Of a DNA stretch of 64,000 nt, positions 1-12,909 are shown piece after piece (the first letter of the stretch is position 1; every line of letters starts with the position of its first letter). The notes below the pieces were generated by a model. That model had not been told where the DNA came from. It saw nothing but the letters and a program-made list of their open reading frames with translations, and searched no databases. A program made the translations under genes and the position numbers. This DNA is from Sambucus nigra (Eukaryota > Streptophyta > Magnoliopsida > Dipsacales > Adoxaceae): the NCBI GenBank assembly GCA_949130495.1, contig OX422215.1:72555244-72619243 (forward strand). The letters run 5' to 3'.

Positions 1-220
1 AAAAAGTAAAGATCTTTCTCAAACAACCAAAACCAACCTTTGAATACTGATGATACTCACTACCAAATTACGAAATGATACATCCAATCCAAAGGATTCT
101 TTTTTCAACCAATGATAAAATCATTATAAGATTATGATTCTTCATTGAGTGACATCAATCGGTTATAGGTGTTTATAAATTCTCATCGGTCAATTCTTTA
201 AAATTAAAGATGTACATATA

Positions 221-1014
221 GAACTTCCTCGTTGGGGGGATTGAACACATGTAACACTTAATTTAAAAGGATTAACATGTATTTTAAAATATTGTTCCGT
301 GATTAAAACCATTCGCTGGGGAGCCAGACGAGCTGACGCAAGGAGTTGATAACATCAAAATTTTAAAATATTAATGGGAATTGTGGATTAAATAAATTCA
401 TTATCCTCAAAAGTTAGAACAATGTCTAATTATATTTTCTATCCTAGAAACATATTCCAATTAAAACCTTTAAGGTTACAACAGTGAGAAAAGGTTGAAT
501 TCAATTTTGAAATCTTAGAATCAAGAAATTAAAAAATTAATTTCCAATTAAACACACGAGAATTAATTATATCAAATTTTAAAATGGCATCCCTCAACCG
601 CCTATTTTTAAAATTAATCCGTCGGATATCCTAGTTCTCTTATGAAGTGAGACTTCTCATTGGGAGCTTAAATCACCCCACCTTAAACCAAACAAATTTT
701 CGTCTTTCATTACGCTATCCTGACAATTCAGGATCCTTTGTCCAAGATAATGAATAGTCGGCGACTTTTGGTCCTACTCCTAATGACAGTGACTCTGTTG
801 GGTACGATATCAAAAGTTGTGCCTGCATGTATACCACCGATAAATTCGTTGAAATAAAACCCGCTTGTGATGAACTACCTCGCTGGGGGGATAGAACTCA
901 CTCACATTTGAAATCTTAAAATTATCATTTAAGAGTTTTAATTAATCCTTAATGCCTTGATTAATTCCATATGTTGGGGGGTAGACTAACTGACGTGAGG
1001 AATGAATCACATCC
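221..1014. repeat. Two diverged copies of a ~655-bp repeat unit
   Basis: Two signature blocks recur in the same order about 655 bp apart. Block A (a 'cctcg(t/c)tgggggga' core) lies at 221-240 and 872-891. Block B ('gctgggg.g..aga..a.ctgac') lies at 315-356 and 973-1014. The intervening sequence is AT-rich and poorly conserved. A 'gtgactctgttggg' string at 789-802 resembles the primer-binding region of Tat/Ogre-type LTR elements, so this may be part of an old retrotransposon. I see no coding potential in 1-1265. Confidence 0.4.
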
Positions 1015-1274
1015 TTGATTTATTAAAACACCGACAGAGACCATGGCATTTATGATCGAACCCCCCTACCACTTAGTATTTTTAAACTTTGAGGGTTTTG
1101 AAAAATATTTATTCAATTCTAAAAGATTGAGTATAAATTCTTAGTAATTTACAAATGTACTTGTGCGAATTATATATTTTGATCTCATTTTAATTTTATA
1201 AAATAAAAATATAATTTAAATTTTCAAAATTAAAATTCTCAAGAGTTCAATTTAAATTCATACCTTTAAATTTA

Positions 1275-1496
1275 GGGTCAAATACCAAAAATTCCCTCAA
1301 ACATTTTTTAATACGCATTTAGTCCAAGCCTTTTATTTTATACCAAAAAGTCCCTCAAATACCCATTTAACTAATATTCTCTTATTTTTAAAGGCCCGCG
1401 CCAATGGCATGGTGAAGGACTTTTTGGAGCAAAATAAAAAGGCTTGGATTAAACGTGTATTAAAAAATGTTCGAGGGACTATTTGGTATATGCCCC
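1275..1496. mobile_element. Mutator-like MITE, 222 bp, with 9-bp TSD
   Basis: The two halves are imperfect inverted repeats of about 80 bp: the left arm reads 'gggtcaaataccaaaaa..tccctcaaac' and the right arm is its complement, ending '..gtttgagg-like..ggtatatgcccc'. Both ends are flanked by the same 9 bp, TTAAATTTA (1266-1274 and 1497-1505). A 9-bp duplication with long terminal inverted repeats and no ORF is typical of non-autonomous Mutator-like elements. The transcript could fold into a long hairpin. The family name is inferred from TSD length and structure only. Confidence 0.75.
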
Positions 1497-1505
1497 TTAA
1501 ATTTA

Positions 1506-4500
1506 ATCACCCCGATTTAATTCAATTTAGAAAAGAATGAAACACAACACAAATTTTCGGTGAAAATCGGTGATCTTGGCCACTCTCAAAATAATAATAC
1601 ATGTCTATAAAAACAGATGTTCCTAATTATCCATTTAATTAGCACCCGAATTATGCAACGTAATAAAATAATGATACATCAACAATTAAATAAATAGAAG
1701 CAATAAATAATGAAAAGACATTAAATTCCCTTTCCACCATGGCCTAGACTTCTACATGAAGTGAAACTCTTCATGCAAACGAATCCTTATTGAAGAAGAC
1801 TTCCTTATTGGCAAGAGTCCAACTTGAAGTATACTTCATCAAATCCAAGAGTTCTAGTTATAGAAGACTTCCAAATGGGCAAGAGTTCAACTTGAAGTAA
1901 ACCTTTTCACTAATGAGAGTTCTTGGGGATCGTGATCATTGAAACATCATCCCCTAGTGTTAAGAATAATTTTGGAGAAGAACCACCGCAAAACCACCAT
2001 CGAAAATCACCCCTAGAAGGAAAAACACCTTTGATGTCAGCAAAGGAATGGATTGATTAACAGGGGTCAATCGATCGTCCTTGTCAGGTCTGGTCTTCTT
2101 CTTTCTCTCGGGATTGCATGAAAAAACCTCCATAGCCACTCTGAAACTTCATGAAACTTTCCCAAACACTAAAACTAACCCTACTACACGATTCTAAGTG
2201 TTTAAAAACATTACAACTCCTCATCTTATCCTCCTTTAACATCAAAAATGAAATAATTACAAAACTTAAAGTATTACCACTATGTCGAATTGAGAGACGA
2301 AAAATAATTACAGATAAACCACCGTAGGATCCATTCACACATAAAATAAATGCATAACCATGATGGAAGGGTTATATACAAAGAATCTCAGCAAAACCAT
2401 GTTAATACAAAATCATACACAAAGATATACCATTCCTACAACATGCAAAAAAAAAGGGTTTGCTAGTTCGGACAACATGGACCTTTCCAATGAATGGTTA
2501 ATCTAAACAAATGGCTCTTAAACCAATTGTTGGAGATCAATATACGCAGCATAAAAAAAATTCAGCTCTGTAACTTCTATTAATCAAACATGAGAAAGTA
2601 AGCAAACCAAAACTAGGTTTGAAGAACAAACCTAATGTTTAGAATACAATACCTTTACGGATCCTGTTTTGATCCAATGTGGAGAAACATATTTGTTGGT
2701 GATGAGATTGCCTTGTTTTGTATCTTCAAAACCTTGTTAAACATTATGTAAAGATTGAATCTTCTAGTGTATGATCCTCCCCAAAGCTAGGTAGGTGTGT
2801 GAAAACCTTTTGAGATGAAAATCTTTCCTTATGAGTGGGATCTGGTCCTCTCTCTCTCTAAGTCTTTTCACAAAAACATGAGTAGTATTTTCTCTTACCA
2901 CCTCAAACCTTATTGATGACCATTAACCTTAAAATCCCATCCCACACCTCTAAATACAAGTATTAAAGGTGAACTAGGACTAAATTGGGTTTCTTGAGAA
3001 TCTGGGTCTAACTACTTGGACATTAGGACTATAATAGAGACACAAGATAAATAATTAAATTGGATTAAAATAAATACTTGAAGATATCCAATTATAATTA
3101 TCGTTATTTATTTTCTTTCTTTATTTAATCATAATTAATTATACTAAATAATTATGATTGCACTCCAATTTAATTATCTCAATAGTTATCGGATATAATG
3201 AGGTCTTATTTGCAAAGTTGATTATGATGCATAATATGATTCCCCACGTTAAGCTTCTGATACCCGCTTGGTTAAGTAAATGTGTTGTTAATTGACTTAA
3301 ACCAATATCTAATTAAATTTACTTAACTCTCAAGCTTAACTTCTTTTTCTACCTCCACCGGATTATAAATAATCCACTAATAAGGTTTATTGGTGGAAAA
3401 AAAAATCTTATAAGTTAGTCAAGGGGTATTTCAATCTAAGGTATCGTCGGATGCGGATTCCTCCGAATTAAGATCTCAGACCTACTTGTGTAATTTTCAC
3501 CCAATATGTGGGGATCATTTGATTCAATCTAATAATGAATTGCACCCATGGCAATAAAAACGAGAACTACATAAGCATCCCAATCCTATTAAATCTTAGG
3601 AATAATAATCTATGCACTCTTATTGGGTGAGATTTTTCGAGTCTAATCAAGACAACCCTTAGACTCTAATCTCATGGATGGTTTCATTAAATAGATTACT
3701 GGGATATACCGATCACAATCTTCTCTTGAACTATCTCACAAGTTCTAGGACCATTACAAGTTCACCGTAGGTTGAGATAAACTACTAGGATTGCATCGCA
3801 ACCATTCCAATAGAATGTCAACTCCCTATCTAGGTTACGAACAATCCCGATCTCCTAGTGATCAACTCGAAGCTCACTTACCGAAATTCCTATTGAGCTC
3901 GATTGACCGACATGTCTAGAATATATTTAAACCAACTATAAGGCATTCTGGTAACCATGATTCTAATTTCAAAATGAACTGATGTGCCTTTATTCGAAAG
4001 GTGACCGACATACATGGTTTTAAAAATAAAATCCCAATAATCTCCTCTTTAACTGAATTATTCGTTGAGCACCAACCTGGACCTCCTCCAGTGATTGACA
4101 ACGAGGAATTCGAATATGCTAATGATGAAGCCTTCAAGGACCAGGTTAAGCCTTAGGGGTGATACCAATTGAAAAAAAATCTTTAATATAAAAAAGGTTT
4201 TATATGATGTTCCTTTATTGGATCTCTCTCTTGACAAAAAAAAAATGTCAAACAATTATTTTCTAAATAAACTAAGTTATTTATTAAACTTGAAATCATT
4301 ATTTAAGATTTTTCAAATCTGTTTTAACTAACAATTCAGTTGCAAATAATCAGATTGTTAGGAAATTAAACAACAAATCAATACTTGAGATTCTTTAAGT
4401 GGTAAAACTCTAGCGTCATAGAGAAACATCCACGACCCCCCTCTATGGGACAACCAAAAATAAATCAATTAAAATCCAAGATAGTAAAATTTACAACAAA

Positions 4501-4985
4501 AATGAATTTTTTTTAAAGAAAATACATAAAATATACCTTAATGTGAGAACCACTTAAGTTAGGCTTCCTCCTCGATTTTTCTGTTTTAAAACCCTTGTGC
4601 TTTCTTTCACACGGCCGACTAGAATATAAATTTCTGAAATAACAACCGAAGTGAATTGGTACAAAGTGGTGTGTTGTGTTCTCGTGTGAACAAGTTAGTG
4701 ACTAGAATGCACTTAAATTTTAAATGCACACTCACACACACTTATTACAAATTTCCTAACAAATTACAAATTTCTATATGCAAAATTTTCATATACAAGA
4801 TTTCAATGGATATGAAAAGTTTACGTACAGCTAGCCGAGTCACCACCACTGTGGCCATTTGGAATTTTACGGGCGTGCTCCAAAAGAAAGATGGCGTGCG
4901 GGAATCAAGGAAGAAAATCATTTTCCCGCCACTCGCGTGATATTCGTGGGCTCCCACAAACATAAATTGCCCGTCATCAAAGGTG
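1506..4985. other. AT-rich intergenic stretch, no gene recognised
   Basis: Open frames here are short and lack recognisable domains. A degenerate duplication of about 40 bp starts at 1795 and 1863 ('gaagacttcc...ggcaagagt.caacttgaagta'). The end of an open frame on the + strand finishes with TAG at 4154-4156 (acidic, proline-bearing tail), but a stop codon lies about 60 codons upstream and nothing supports a gene. The 2.6-3.9 kb part has the look of retrotransposon-derived sequence, but I found no repeat pair to define an element. Confidence 0.4.
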
Positions 4986-4989
4986 TGTA

Positions 4990-5160
4990 AAATATTAAGA
5001 ATGGAGTCGCCAGCCTATTTTGCTCAAAACGGGAAAAAATATTATCACCCCCAAAGAAACGGCATCAAAGATAAACTAATGGATATGAAACCAAATAGAT
5101 CACCGGTTCGGGGACAAAGTTATGGAATGGGAAGGTGTTAGGCACCCATTCCACCCTTTC
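4990..5160. mobile_element. Tat/Ogre-like LTR-retrotransposon fragment (conserved block)
   Basis: This block has, in order, 'ggagtcgcca', a gggaaaaa stretch, 'ggttcgggg' and 'ggaaggtgttaggcaccc'. As I recall, this series is characteristic of terminal or untranslated regions of plant Tat/Ogre Ty3 elements. No matching second LTR was found, so the boundaries are unknown. The tandem-repeat fields that follow (5.3-7.7 kb) fit this origin, since such elements commonly carry arrays near their 3' ends. The assignment rests on remembered family sequence, not on a search. Confidence 0.45.
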
Positions 5161-5365
5161 GATCTCTCATGGGCTGTGATAATGTTCTCCCTTTTACCAA
5201 AAATGTAATTTGTGTTATACAATGTATGTGGAATGAAATAAGTGGGAAAATAAATTGTCATACCTACATCACGCTGACGAAGGGAACGAGTCATTCTAAG
5301 GATTATAAATAAAAAGGAAAAATAACCTAAAAGGTAGTTGAATTGTGAGCAACTCACCGAATCAC

Positions 5366-5600
5366 AATCCATCGTAAAGAATGGAATATGCTGTCTAATG
5401 GGGCTGTTAAAATATAATAAAGAGAAAAGGCTACGCTATATAAAATACATCATATCATAATCCATTATAAAGAAGTGGATATGCGTGTCTGACAGGATTG
5501 TGAAAACGAAAGAGAATGAAAAATATGAAAATATAATGTGAGCAACACATTGGATCATGGTTCACTATATGGAAGTGAATATGCATGTTTCGCGGGGTTT
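5366..5600. repeat. Three degenerate copies of a ~94-bp tandem repeat
   Basis: Copies start near 5366, 5459 and 5554. Each contains a variant of 'aatccat.ataaag.agtggatatgc.tgtctgacagg'. The copies are strongly diverged, so the array is old. It lies downstream of the Tat/Ogre-like block and has no coding potential. Confidence 0.5.
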
Positions 5601-6426
5601 CTAAGAGCATATAAACTAGTATATACACACACACATGATACTAATAGAAATAAGGGCGAATAAAGTGAAAATATGAGAAGAGGGCTCGAATCTTGATGAT
5701 AACTCAAGACACTTACGTAGCCAAAAACCGCATCAAAGTTCACGTTGTTCGAAAACACATAAGGGTGGGTTGTAACCCATAAACTCCAAAGTAGAATTTC
5801 CTTATTTTAGTTTGTTGAAAAACGTGCACAATTGAGGAGATTATATTGAAAATGGAAGTAAAGTTCTAAAGTGGGGCTTAAGGATCAAATCCTCTTTTTT
5901 TATTTTTTGAGTTTATGAAAGTAAAGTCAGTGAATATACAAATAGTAAAAAGTTAAAGTATGTGAGGAAATGACAATCAAATGTGAAAAAAAATACTAGT
6001 GAGTAAATAAAATGAGTGATAGCACTAAAGTAGCAAGTTTGAATGAATAAGATTTAGACCTTATTAGAAGATTGAATTATGACTTTGATGATGATGTAGG
6101 CTGATTTTGATGATGGGGTAATGATAATAAAGTGGGTAAGAAAGGTGAGGTGTATGGATGATGCAATGAAATTTGGAAGAATGTTTCAAAAGGGGTGAGT
6201 AAAAGGGGGAAAGTTGGTATTGGGATTCGGAAAAGAAGGTCCTTTCAAATGAGGTCATGCCCTCTTAAATAGGAAAACTTTAGAGTTAGCGATATATCGA
6301 TCGACATAGGACTAGGACTTCCTATAGGCATACCCCTGACTTGCAGGCCAAGTAAAGTAACCATATACCGATAGGCAGAGGGCAAGGTTGCCTATAGGTA
6401 GTCAGAAATGGACTCTTTTAAAAACT

Positions 6427-6950
6427 GTCATAAAATGCAAATCGTAAGTCTGAATCATTCACAGAAGGGACCATTAAAAAGAGGATTCGGAGCTCTATGA
6501 ATTTTCATAGTAAACTCTCGAGTTTGAGAGTTTACCAAAGTAAAAAGCAGCTCAAAAGCATCCGGTGACTTATAGATTTGGGTTTCAGAGTAAAAGGGCA
6601 AGTAAATACGAACCGTAAGGTAGATTCGTGCACGGTATCGACCATTAGAAAGGGTGTTTGGAGCCTTGTAAAAATTTATTCAGTTAACCTAAGTTTCAAG
6701 AGTTTACCGAAGTCAAACCGAGCTTGAAAAGCATCCGATGGCCTCTAAATTAGGGTTTTAAAGGGAAATAACAAGTAAATGCAAACCGTAAGGTAGATTC
6801 GTGCACGATATCGACTCTTATAAATGGTGTAAAGCCCTATGAAAGTTCATTTAGTTACCCTCAGTTTCGAGAGTTGATCGGAGTCAAATAAAACTCGAAA
6901 GCATTTGGTGGCCTCTAGATTAGGGTTTCAGAGGGAAAACTAGGGTCCGA
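6427..6950. repeat. Three copies of a ~172-bp tandem repeat
   Basis: Copies begin near 6433, 6605 and 6778. Each carries 'gcaaaccgtaaggtagattc', then a 'tatcgacc.ttaaa' block, a 'tttcgagagttta.c.aagt' block and 'agcatccggtg.cct.tagattagggtttca'. Period and order are constant. Sequence identity between copies is moderate. The period resembles that of many plant satellites, but only three copies are present. Confidence 0.7.
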
Positions 6951-7133
6951 GGGTTGAAGGAAATACGCTTGGGACCTTTAGAGGTATACAAGGGATAATA
7001 AAATGAGGATACTAGAATTGGGTTTCTACAAAGCTCCTCGACAAGTGAGCTTAGGATAAGAGAAGGCCGTTGAAAGATAGACAACTTAATGAAAGTGAGT
7101 TTTAGGGGTAAAGGTCTAATTCGAAGGACCTAA

Positions 7134-7730
7134 GGAGAGTGAGGGACCGATTCAGAGGGTCAAGGATAATCCTGCGTACCTAAAGAGTGTGAATGACTGA
7201 TTCTGAGGGTCGATGTCAATTCTGTGGACCTAAGGAGTGTGAGCGACCGATTCATAGAGTCGAGGCCAATTCTGCAGATCAAAGGAGTGTGAGCGATCAA
7301 TTCAGAGGGTTGAGGCCAATTCTACAGACCCAAGGAGTGTGAGCGGTCAATTCAGAGGTTCGAGGCCAATTCTGCAGACCTGAAGAGTGTGAGCGATCGA
7401 TTCAGAGGGTCGAGGCCAATTCTCCGGACCTAATGAGTGTGAACGACTGATTTAGAGGGTCGAGTCCAATTTTGCACACCTAAGGAGTGGAAGCGACCGT
7501 TTCAGAGGGTCGAGCCCAATTCTGCGAACCTAAAGAGTGGAAGAGACTGATTCAGAGGGTCGAGACAATTTTGCGAACCTAAGTCAATTTTGTGGACCTA
7601 AGGGGGTGAGAAGATCAATTATGTGGACCTAATAGGATGAAGAGGTTAATTATGTGGACCTAACAAGTAAGGAGGTCAACTCTGCGGATCAAAAAGGATG
7701 AAGATGTTAATTCTATAACCTAAAGGGTGA
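7134..7730. repeat. ~50-bp tandem array, nine or more copies
   Basis: The unit reads approximately 'gagtgtgagcgaccgattca' followed by 'gagggtcgaggccaattctg' and 'cggacctaag'. Copies step by 50 bp from about 7134 to 7590, then decay into shorter diverged units (ggacctaa..gatga.gaggtcaatt) to about 7730. No spacer-like unique sequences separate the units, so this is a simple tandem array and not a CRISPR. It probably belongs to the untranslated region of a Tat/Ogre-type element. Confidence 0.75.
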
Positions 7731-7739
7731 AAAGTAGTT

Positions 7740-8644
7740 TTTAAAATGATGTGCGTTGATGTGGAGTTTTTTAGAAAGCTACAGATTTTTTTGAGAGTTT
7801 TTGAATTGGGAAGAAAATTTGTAATTTTGAGACGATTTGAATTTTTATAACTATTTTTACCTAATTACACAAGTTTTGTAACGCTTTTGTCTGATTTTGT
7901 AATGCTAAAGGTCCGTTAGTAATATTAATACACATTTAAAAATTATATATTTGTCAAGATCCGATATCATGCCCTGAATTTAAACAAGTTCAGTTATGCT
8001 TACCACACTATTCAAATCCAGAGAACATACACAAAAATAGTCGCATAAATAAGGACACCATATTTAAAATTTACATTTTATACAAGGTTCAATAAATTCT
8101 CAAATATGCAATAACTGCCCTAAAGTTAACAATAATTAGACCGATGTTGGTGAGCAATCTCACCGTTCGTTCTGAATAACACAATGCATGCCGATAAATC
8201 TTCATATAAATTCTCTTTATTATTTAGTGGTACACCTTGGCGAACAGGATCAAACATTACCTCACTCCATATGATAGTTGCTCTCTTCATGTTATCTTTA
8301 CACAAATCCCTTACTTATGATCATAGAAAGTTCAAATTACCACTGGCATGAGAGTAAATTCATTAGTACAATCACATTAATTACATGTATATATAGTTAG
8401 CTAGATAGATGGAGAGAGAATGAGAGTTACAAATATTCAAACATAGTCAATGATCTCCACAACAAATAAGGTACTAGGTACCATCTCTTACATACACTTG
8501 AAAGGAGTTTAGCAAGATCTCGGGAGGTTGCCCACCACTCAATTGGTGCTTCCCAAGTATTAAGTTACGTAAACATGAAACAAATCAAGTTGCATAATTT
8601 TTCAAAGTTGCAATGAAATAAAAGAGTACTGATAATGAAACACA
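7740..8644. other. Non-coding stretch between repeat array and LTR element
   Basis: AT-rich sequence with no open frame of note, no inverted repeat and no RNA gene that I can see. It ends at the target-site duplication of the next LTR element. Confidence 0.5.
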
Positions 8645-8649
8645 ATTGC

Positions 8650-9376
8650 TGTAGAGTTGGGTTAAATGAATTAACCACCAACACTCTAATAAATTAATCC
8701 CGCATATTTGATCAAATGTTGATTTATGATTTATCGAGTTTTAGTACAATTCGGACCCTACGCGGGCTGAGATATAATTACGCGCGATTTAATATATTGC
8801 GTATATTCCGCGCTCGATAAATTACACTAGACAATACTCTAGTAATGATTTAATTTGTTCATTTAATATTCCACCACATATATTGTGACAAGTGGCACCA
8901 TAACTAGTGGGACACTTAGTTCCACAGATTACATGACATGTGTCAAGCCCACTTGAGGCACTTTTGCTATAAAAGGAGGGTTCCCCCCTCATTTGATGGA
9001 TAATGGTTTTGGGGGCAAAGTAAGGAGAGGAAATCTAACTTTCCTCCCCCACGAACCTCTTGAGCTCCATCACGGGTTCAATAGTGACGAGCGGATTTTC
9101 ATAGTTTCATTACGGTATATGGGCGTTTGAGAGGCAGCTAGCCGAATTTCGCACCCCCCACGCACCAAAACTGGGCGTTTGAAAGGTGGCTTGTCGGATT
9201 TGGCACTCCCACGCACAAAAACCACCAAAAATCGAGCTCTCTCCGGCGTATCGTATGGACCCATGAAGTACGCAGACTTTAATTTCACAAAGACGGATAC
9301 GTAGGCACAACCACGTTGCTCAAGTCTAAAACATGCTCGATGCGGTGCCTCCTTAAATCTGCACTCACATCTTACA
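8650..9376 (+). repeat. 5' LTR of the Tat/Ogre-like element
   Basis: Begins TGTAGAGTTGGG and ends CTTACA. A TATA box (TATAAAAG, 8968-8975) lies about 318 bp into the LTR and would mark the U3/R boundary about 25-35 bp downstream. The LTR contains two closely spaced copies of a 'gggcgtttgagaggc.gcta' block. It aligns along its length with 15840-16573, with many substitutions and small indels, so the insertion is old. Confidence 0.8.
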
Positions 9377-9400
9377 TTTGTCGACTCTGCTGGGAAGGTA
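9377..9400 (+). promoter_or_regulatory. Primer-binding site of the Tat/Ogre-like element
   Basis: The sequence 'tgtcgactctgctggg' (9379-9394) starts two bases after the LTR end. It resembles the 'gcgactc.gctgggga' primer site that I associate with tRNA-Arg priming in plant Ogre/Tat elements. Confidence 0.55.
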
Positions 9401-10049
9401 TTCGTGATTCCGATTGTTTAACGCCTCATGCGCACACGAAGAACTCGGTGGCTGTGGAACACTTTCCTTCAATAAAGATAAGTATTATTACTTTTATTAT
9501 ATCGTTTGTATGGTTGAGATATCCCATATATATTTTTTATGATGAATATCACAAATCATGTTTGTTAGAAAACAGATAAAATCTTTTAGCATTTATCTTC
9601 AACCAGAATATTTGAAATATTCAAATGAATAAAATATACGCATGATGATTCTGTTGAAAAAATTACTATTGTTGATTTTCAGCATTAGTTTGGTTAAAAG
9701 TTTTTATTAGCCATAATTATTTGGCCATAAGATATCATCTGATTGTGTGTAATCCACGAAAAAAAATATTGCAGACATTTTTAATAGTTTGTGTCTCAGT
9801 AATATTAATCTGACCATACTCTATAAGAGCCAAAAGCTCTGACAATATGTTCTTTTATAATATTATAGACTAGGCACTACAGTTGCCTGTCATATCTGAA
9901 AGTAAAAAAAAAAGGGGCGGGGTTTCCAGCTATTGTCCACTCTTTACACACAATCTCTAAAAACAATTGCTTTGGAGACACACAACATGTCAGCAAGTAC
10001 TGTACATATACCAGTTCCACATCGGTAAAGGAAGCCACACTCTTTTATA

Positions 10050-11875
10050 TAGGGGTGTGCAGAAAAATCGATCAAACCGACAAACCGATAAAATCGAGCC
10101 GAACCGAAAATCTTCGAGCCGGTTATTTTTAAGGGTCGGGTCGGGTCGGTTTGGTCAGGTCTAGAACCGAAGTTATCGGTTCGATTTTTGATTCTGGCAT
10201 TAAAATAGTCGATTTGAACCGAACCGAATTAATTTATATATTTTTTAATTTTATATTTATATATATGTTAGTATGTTACTGCTAAACTAAAACTAAAACA
10301 CACGCACGCGACACGCCTAAACTAAAACACACGCACACGGCTAAAGAAGGTAAAGAAAAAAATCCTAAAGGCTAAAGGTAAACACACGCCTCTCTCTCAT
10401 CTCATCTCACCTCACTCATTCTTCCAAACCCAAAGCCTAAAGTCTCTCTCTCATTTTTGGCCCTAAACGCCTGCCTCTATCATCTCTCTCATTTCGCCTC
10501 TCATTCATCTCACTTCTCATTTTGGCACATGTAAGGTAAGTTCCAATTTATTTTTTGTTACAAAATAATTTGTTTTTTTTATTTTTTTTAGTTTGAATCA
10601 AAAAAAATTTAGATCTAAACATATTTTTTTAGATCTACAAAAATATGTTCAGTTATATGATGTTAAACATATTTTTTTATAAAGTAAACGATTTTTTTTT
10701 TAGATCTAAGCATATTTTTTTAGTTCTAAACTAAACGAAATTTTTTTAGATCTAAACATATTTTTTTAGAAACATAATTTTTTAGATCTAAAGTAAACGA
10801 AATTTTTTAGATCTAAACTTATTTTTTTATATCTAAACTAAACGAATTTTTTTTTTTAGATCTAAACATATTTTTTTATATCTAAACTAAACGAAAATTT
10901 TTTAGATCTAAACATTTTTTTTTAGATCTAAAAAAATATGTTCAGTTATATGATGTTAAACATATTTTTTTAGATCTAAAGTAATCAAAAAAATTTAGAT
11001 CTAAACATATTTTTTTATATCTAGAAAAATGACATTTTTTATATCTAAACTAAACGAAATTTTTTAGTTCCTTTTACTCTCATTTTTTAGTTGAGATATC
11101 ATTTTTCTAGTTCACTGATTTTTTAGTTTATTGACTTGCACCGAAATTTATTGTTTTGCTTTTCAGAGTTGTCGGAATGCCAAGACAAAGAAAAATACAT
11201 TGAAGGTTGATGCTTGTTTGGATTGGATGCTTGTTTTAGTAGATGCTTGGGATTTTTTAGACATTTACATTTTGCATTTGGAATGTAATTTTGGGACTGT
11301 TTGGACTTATTTATATTTTGGGATTGTTGTAGACTGTTTTTATTTATGACTTGTAATTTTTATTTTGGGAATGTAATTCTATTTTGGAATGTAATTTTTA
11401 AAGATTTATGAAAGTTGCATCATATACTGAATGTTGAAAAAAAGTTCAAAAAAACAAACATGTAATTGTTTGAAAGAGTTGCATATGTGAAAGTTGAAAA
11501 ACAGCTTACCGAAAGAAAGTTGTAAAACATATAAAAGTTGAAAAACAGCATAAAAGTTGCATATGTGGTATGTGGGTATTTTCAAACTTAAATTGAAGTT
11601 GAAAAAAAATGGTAATATTTTATTATTTTGCTTTTCAGAGTTTAAAAAAAATATTTTTTATTAAAAAAATGACAAAATCGAACCGGCCCTGTATAAAACC
11701 GACCCTGTTAAAAACTGACCCTGTCAAAAACCGAACCGGCCCTGTCAAAAACCGAACCGCTTCGGTTCAGTTCTTCAACCGGTTTCGGTTCGGTCCTAAC
11801 TCTAAAAACCGACAAGGTCGATTCGGCTCAAAAAACTCGATCAAAACCGAACCGACCGAACCACGCACACCCCTA
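10050..11875. mobile_element. Non-autonomous hAT element, 1.83 kb, with 8-bp TSD
   Basis: Termini are TAGGGGTGTGC at the left and GCACACCCCTA at the right, perfect inverted repeats. Both flanks carry the identical 8-mer CTTTTATA (10042-10049 and 11876-11883), diagnostic of the hAT superfamily. Clusters of 'aaccgaaccg' and 'ggtcgggtcgg' lie just inside both ends, as expected for subterminal transposase-binding repeats. The middle has a CT-rich leader-like tract (10380-10520), an AGATCT-rich array (10600-11060) and two 'ttgcttttcagag' acceptor-like sites (11156, 11629). No BED zinc finger or hAT dimerisation domain is encoded, so this is a deletion derivative. It is nested in the interior of the Tat/Ogre-like element. 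Confidence 0.85.
10600..11060. repeat. AT-rich array with recurrent TTTTTTTAGATCTAAA motif
   Basis: About a dozen copies of a short unit built on 'tttttttagatctaaacata' alternate with 'tatctaaactaaacgaaa'. The core AGATCT is palindromic and flanked by T and A runs, so many units can pair locally. The array lies inside the hAT derivative. Confidence 0.7.
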
Positions 11876-12909
11876 CTTTTATAGGATCTACTTTTGATTA
11901 AAAAATCAAAATCACAATTTAAACCGAGGTCGGTGCCGGTGTACCTTCCTCACCTATAAACACGAGATGACAGGAATTAATGCCCTTATATCAAAACACA
12001 GGATTATACCCGGTGTTAATAGATTAGAGTAACCTCAAATCCGAGCACTATTGAGCTCGTAGTGAAGAAATCTGAGATTATATTTATCTTCGTTCCAAAT
12101 CTTCTGTATAAGAAGTTGCGGGAAACAAAATCTTAGCACAAAACCAAACAACAACAAATGACCCAGCTTAAAGTTTAAGCCGATCTATCATTTGAACCAG
12201 TGCAAAATTCGATCTAGTTCAAAAAAAATCCCTCGACCCACTACAAAACTGTCAAAATTAGAATAACTACCTCCAAACAGATACCTCCGAACCACCACGG
12301 ATGCTTGAGCGATCTTGATCTCCGAGCACGTAACCTGGAAATATCCTCGACGGCTTCAATATTGGACCCATCTTGGGGTTTCAACCCTTATCTTCGGTAA
12401 TATATACAAAGGTAGACCATTTGGGACCCCAAGTTCCAAGATAGTGGACTTTTTTTTGTTTTAAATTAGTGAGCACAGTTACTCGAATAAGTATGGCAAT
12501 AAATAGTTGCTAAAAAATTATTGGAATGTGATTTTGAAAAATAGGCCAAATAAGGCATATTGTCCATTTTATTAATCGCGGATGTCATGGTATTTTTATT
12601 TTTGCATGTTTTATTTATACACCCTGAAAAATACTTTTCAAGGTTTAAAAATATTTGTAGCTTTACACGAATTTGAGTTGCTCGAGTAACAAATATTTAT
12701 TTATGAAAAAGTCATATATAGCTTGAAATTATGAATATTTTATCCCACGAGAGACCATTAAAATTTTGAGCTCAACTTAGTACAAGCATGTACTCAAGCA
12801 ATTATGTCAAAAATAACATCCTTCGAACCACCATATCAAAATGATATTTTTTAGAATGACTTTCGAAAATAATATTTTTGCTGAAAAAAAATTAGCGTTT
12901 TGCTGAATG

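Noticed and set aside
4080..4156. Open frame ending in an acidic, proline-bearing tail on the + strand
   Set aside because: Stops occur about 60 codons upstream, no domain is recognised and no start or splice context supports a gene.
7134..7730. Regular ~50-bp repeats as a possible CRISPR array
   Set aside because: Units are contiguous and diverge gradually with no constant repeat/unique spacer pattern, and the DNA is a plant nuclear sequence.
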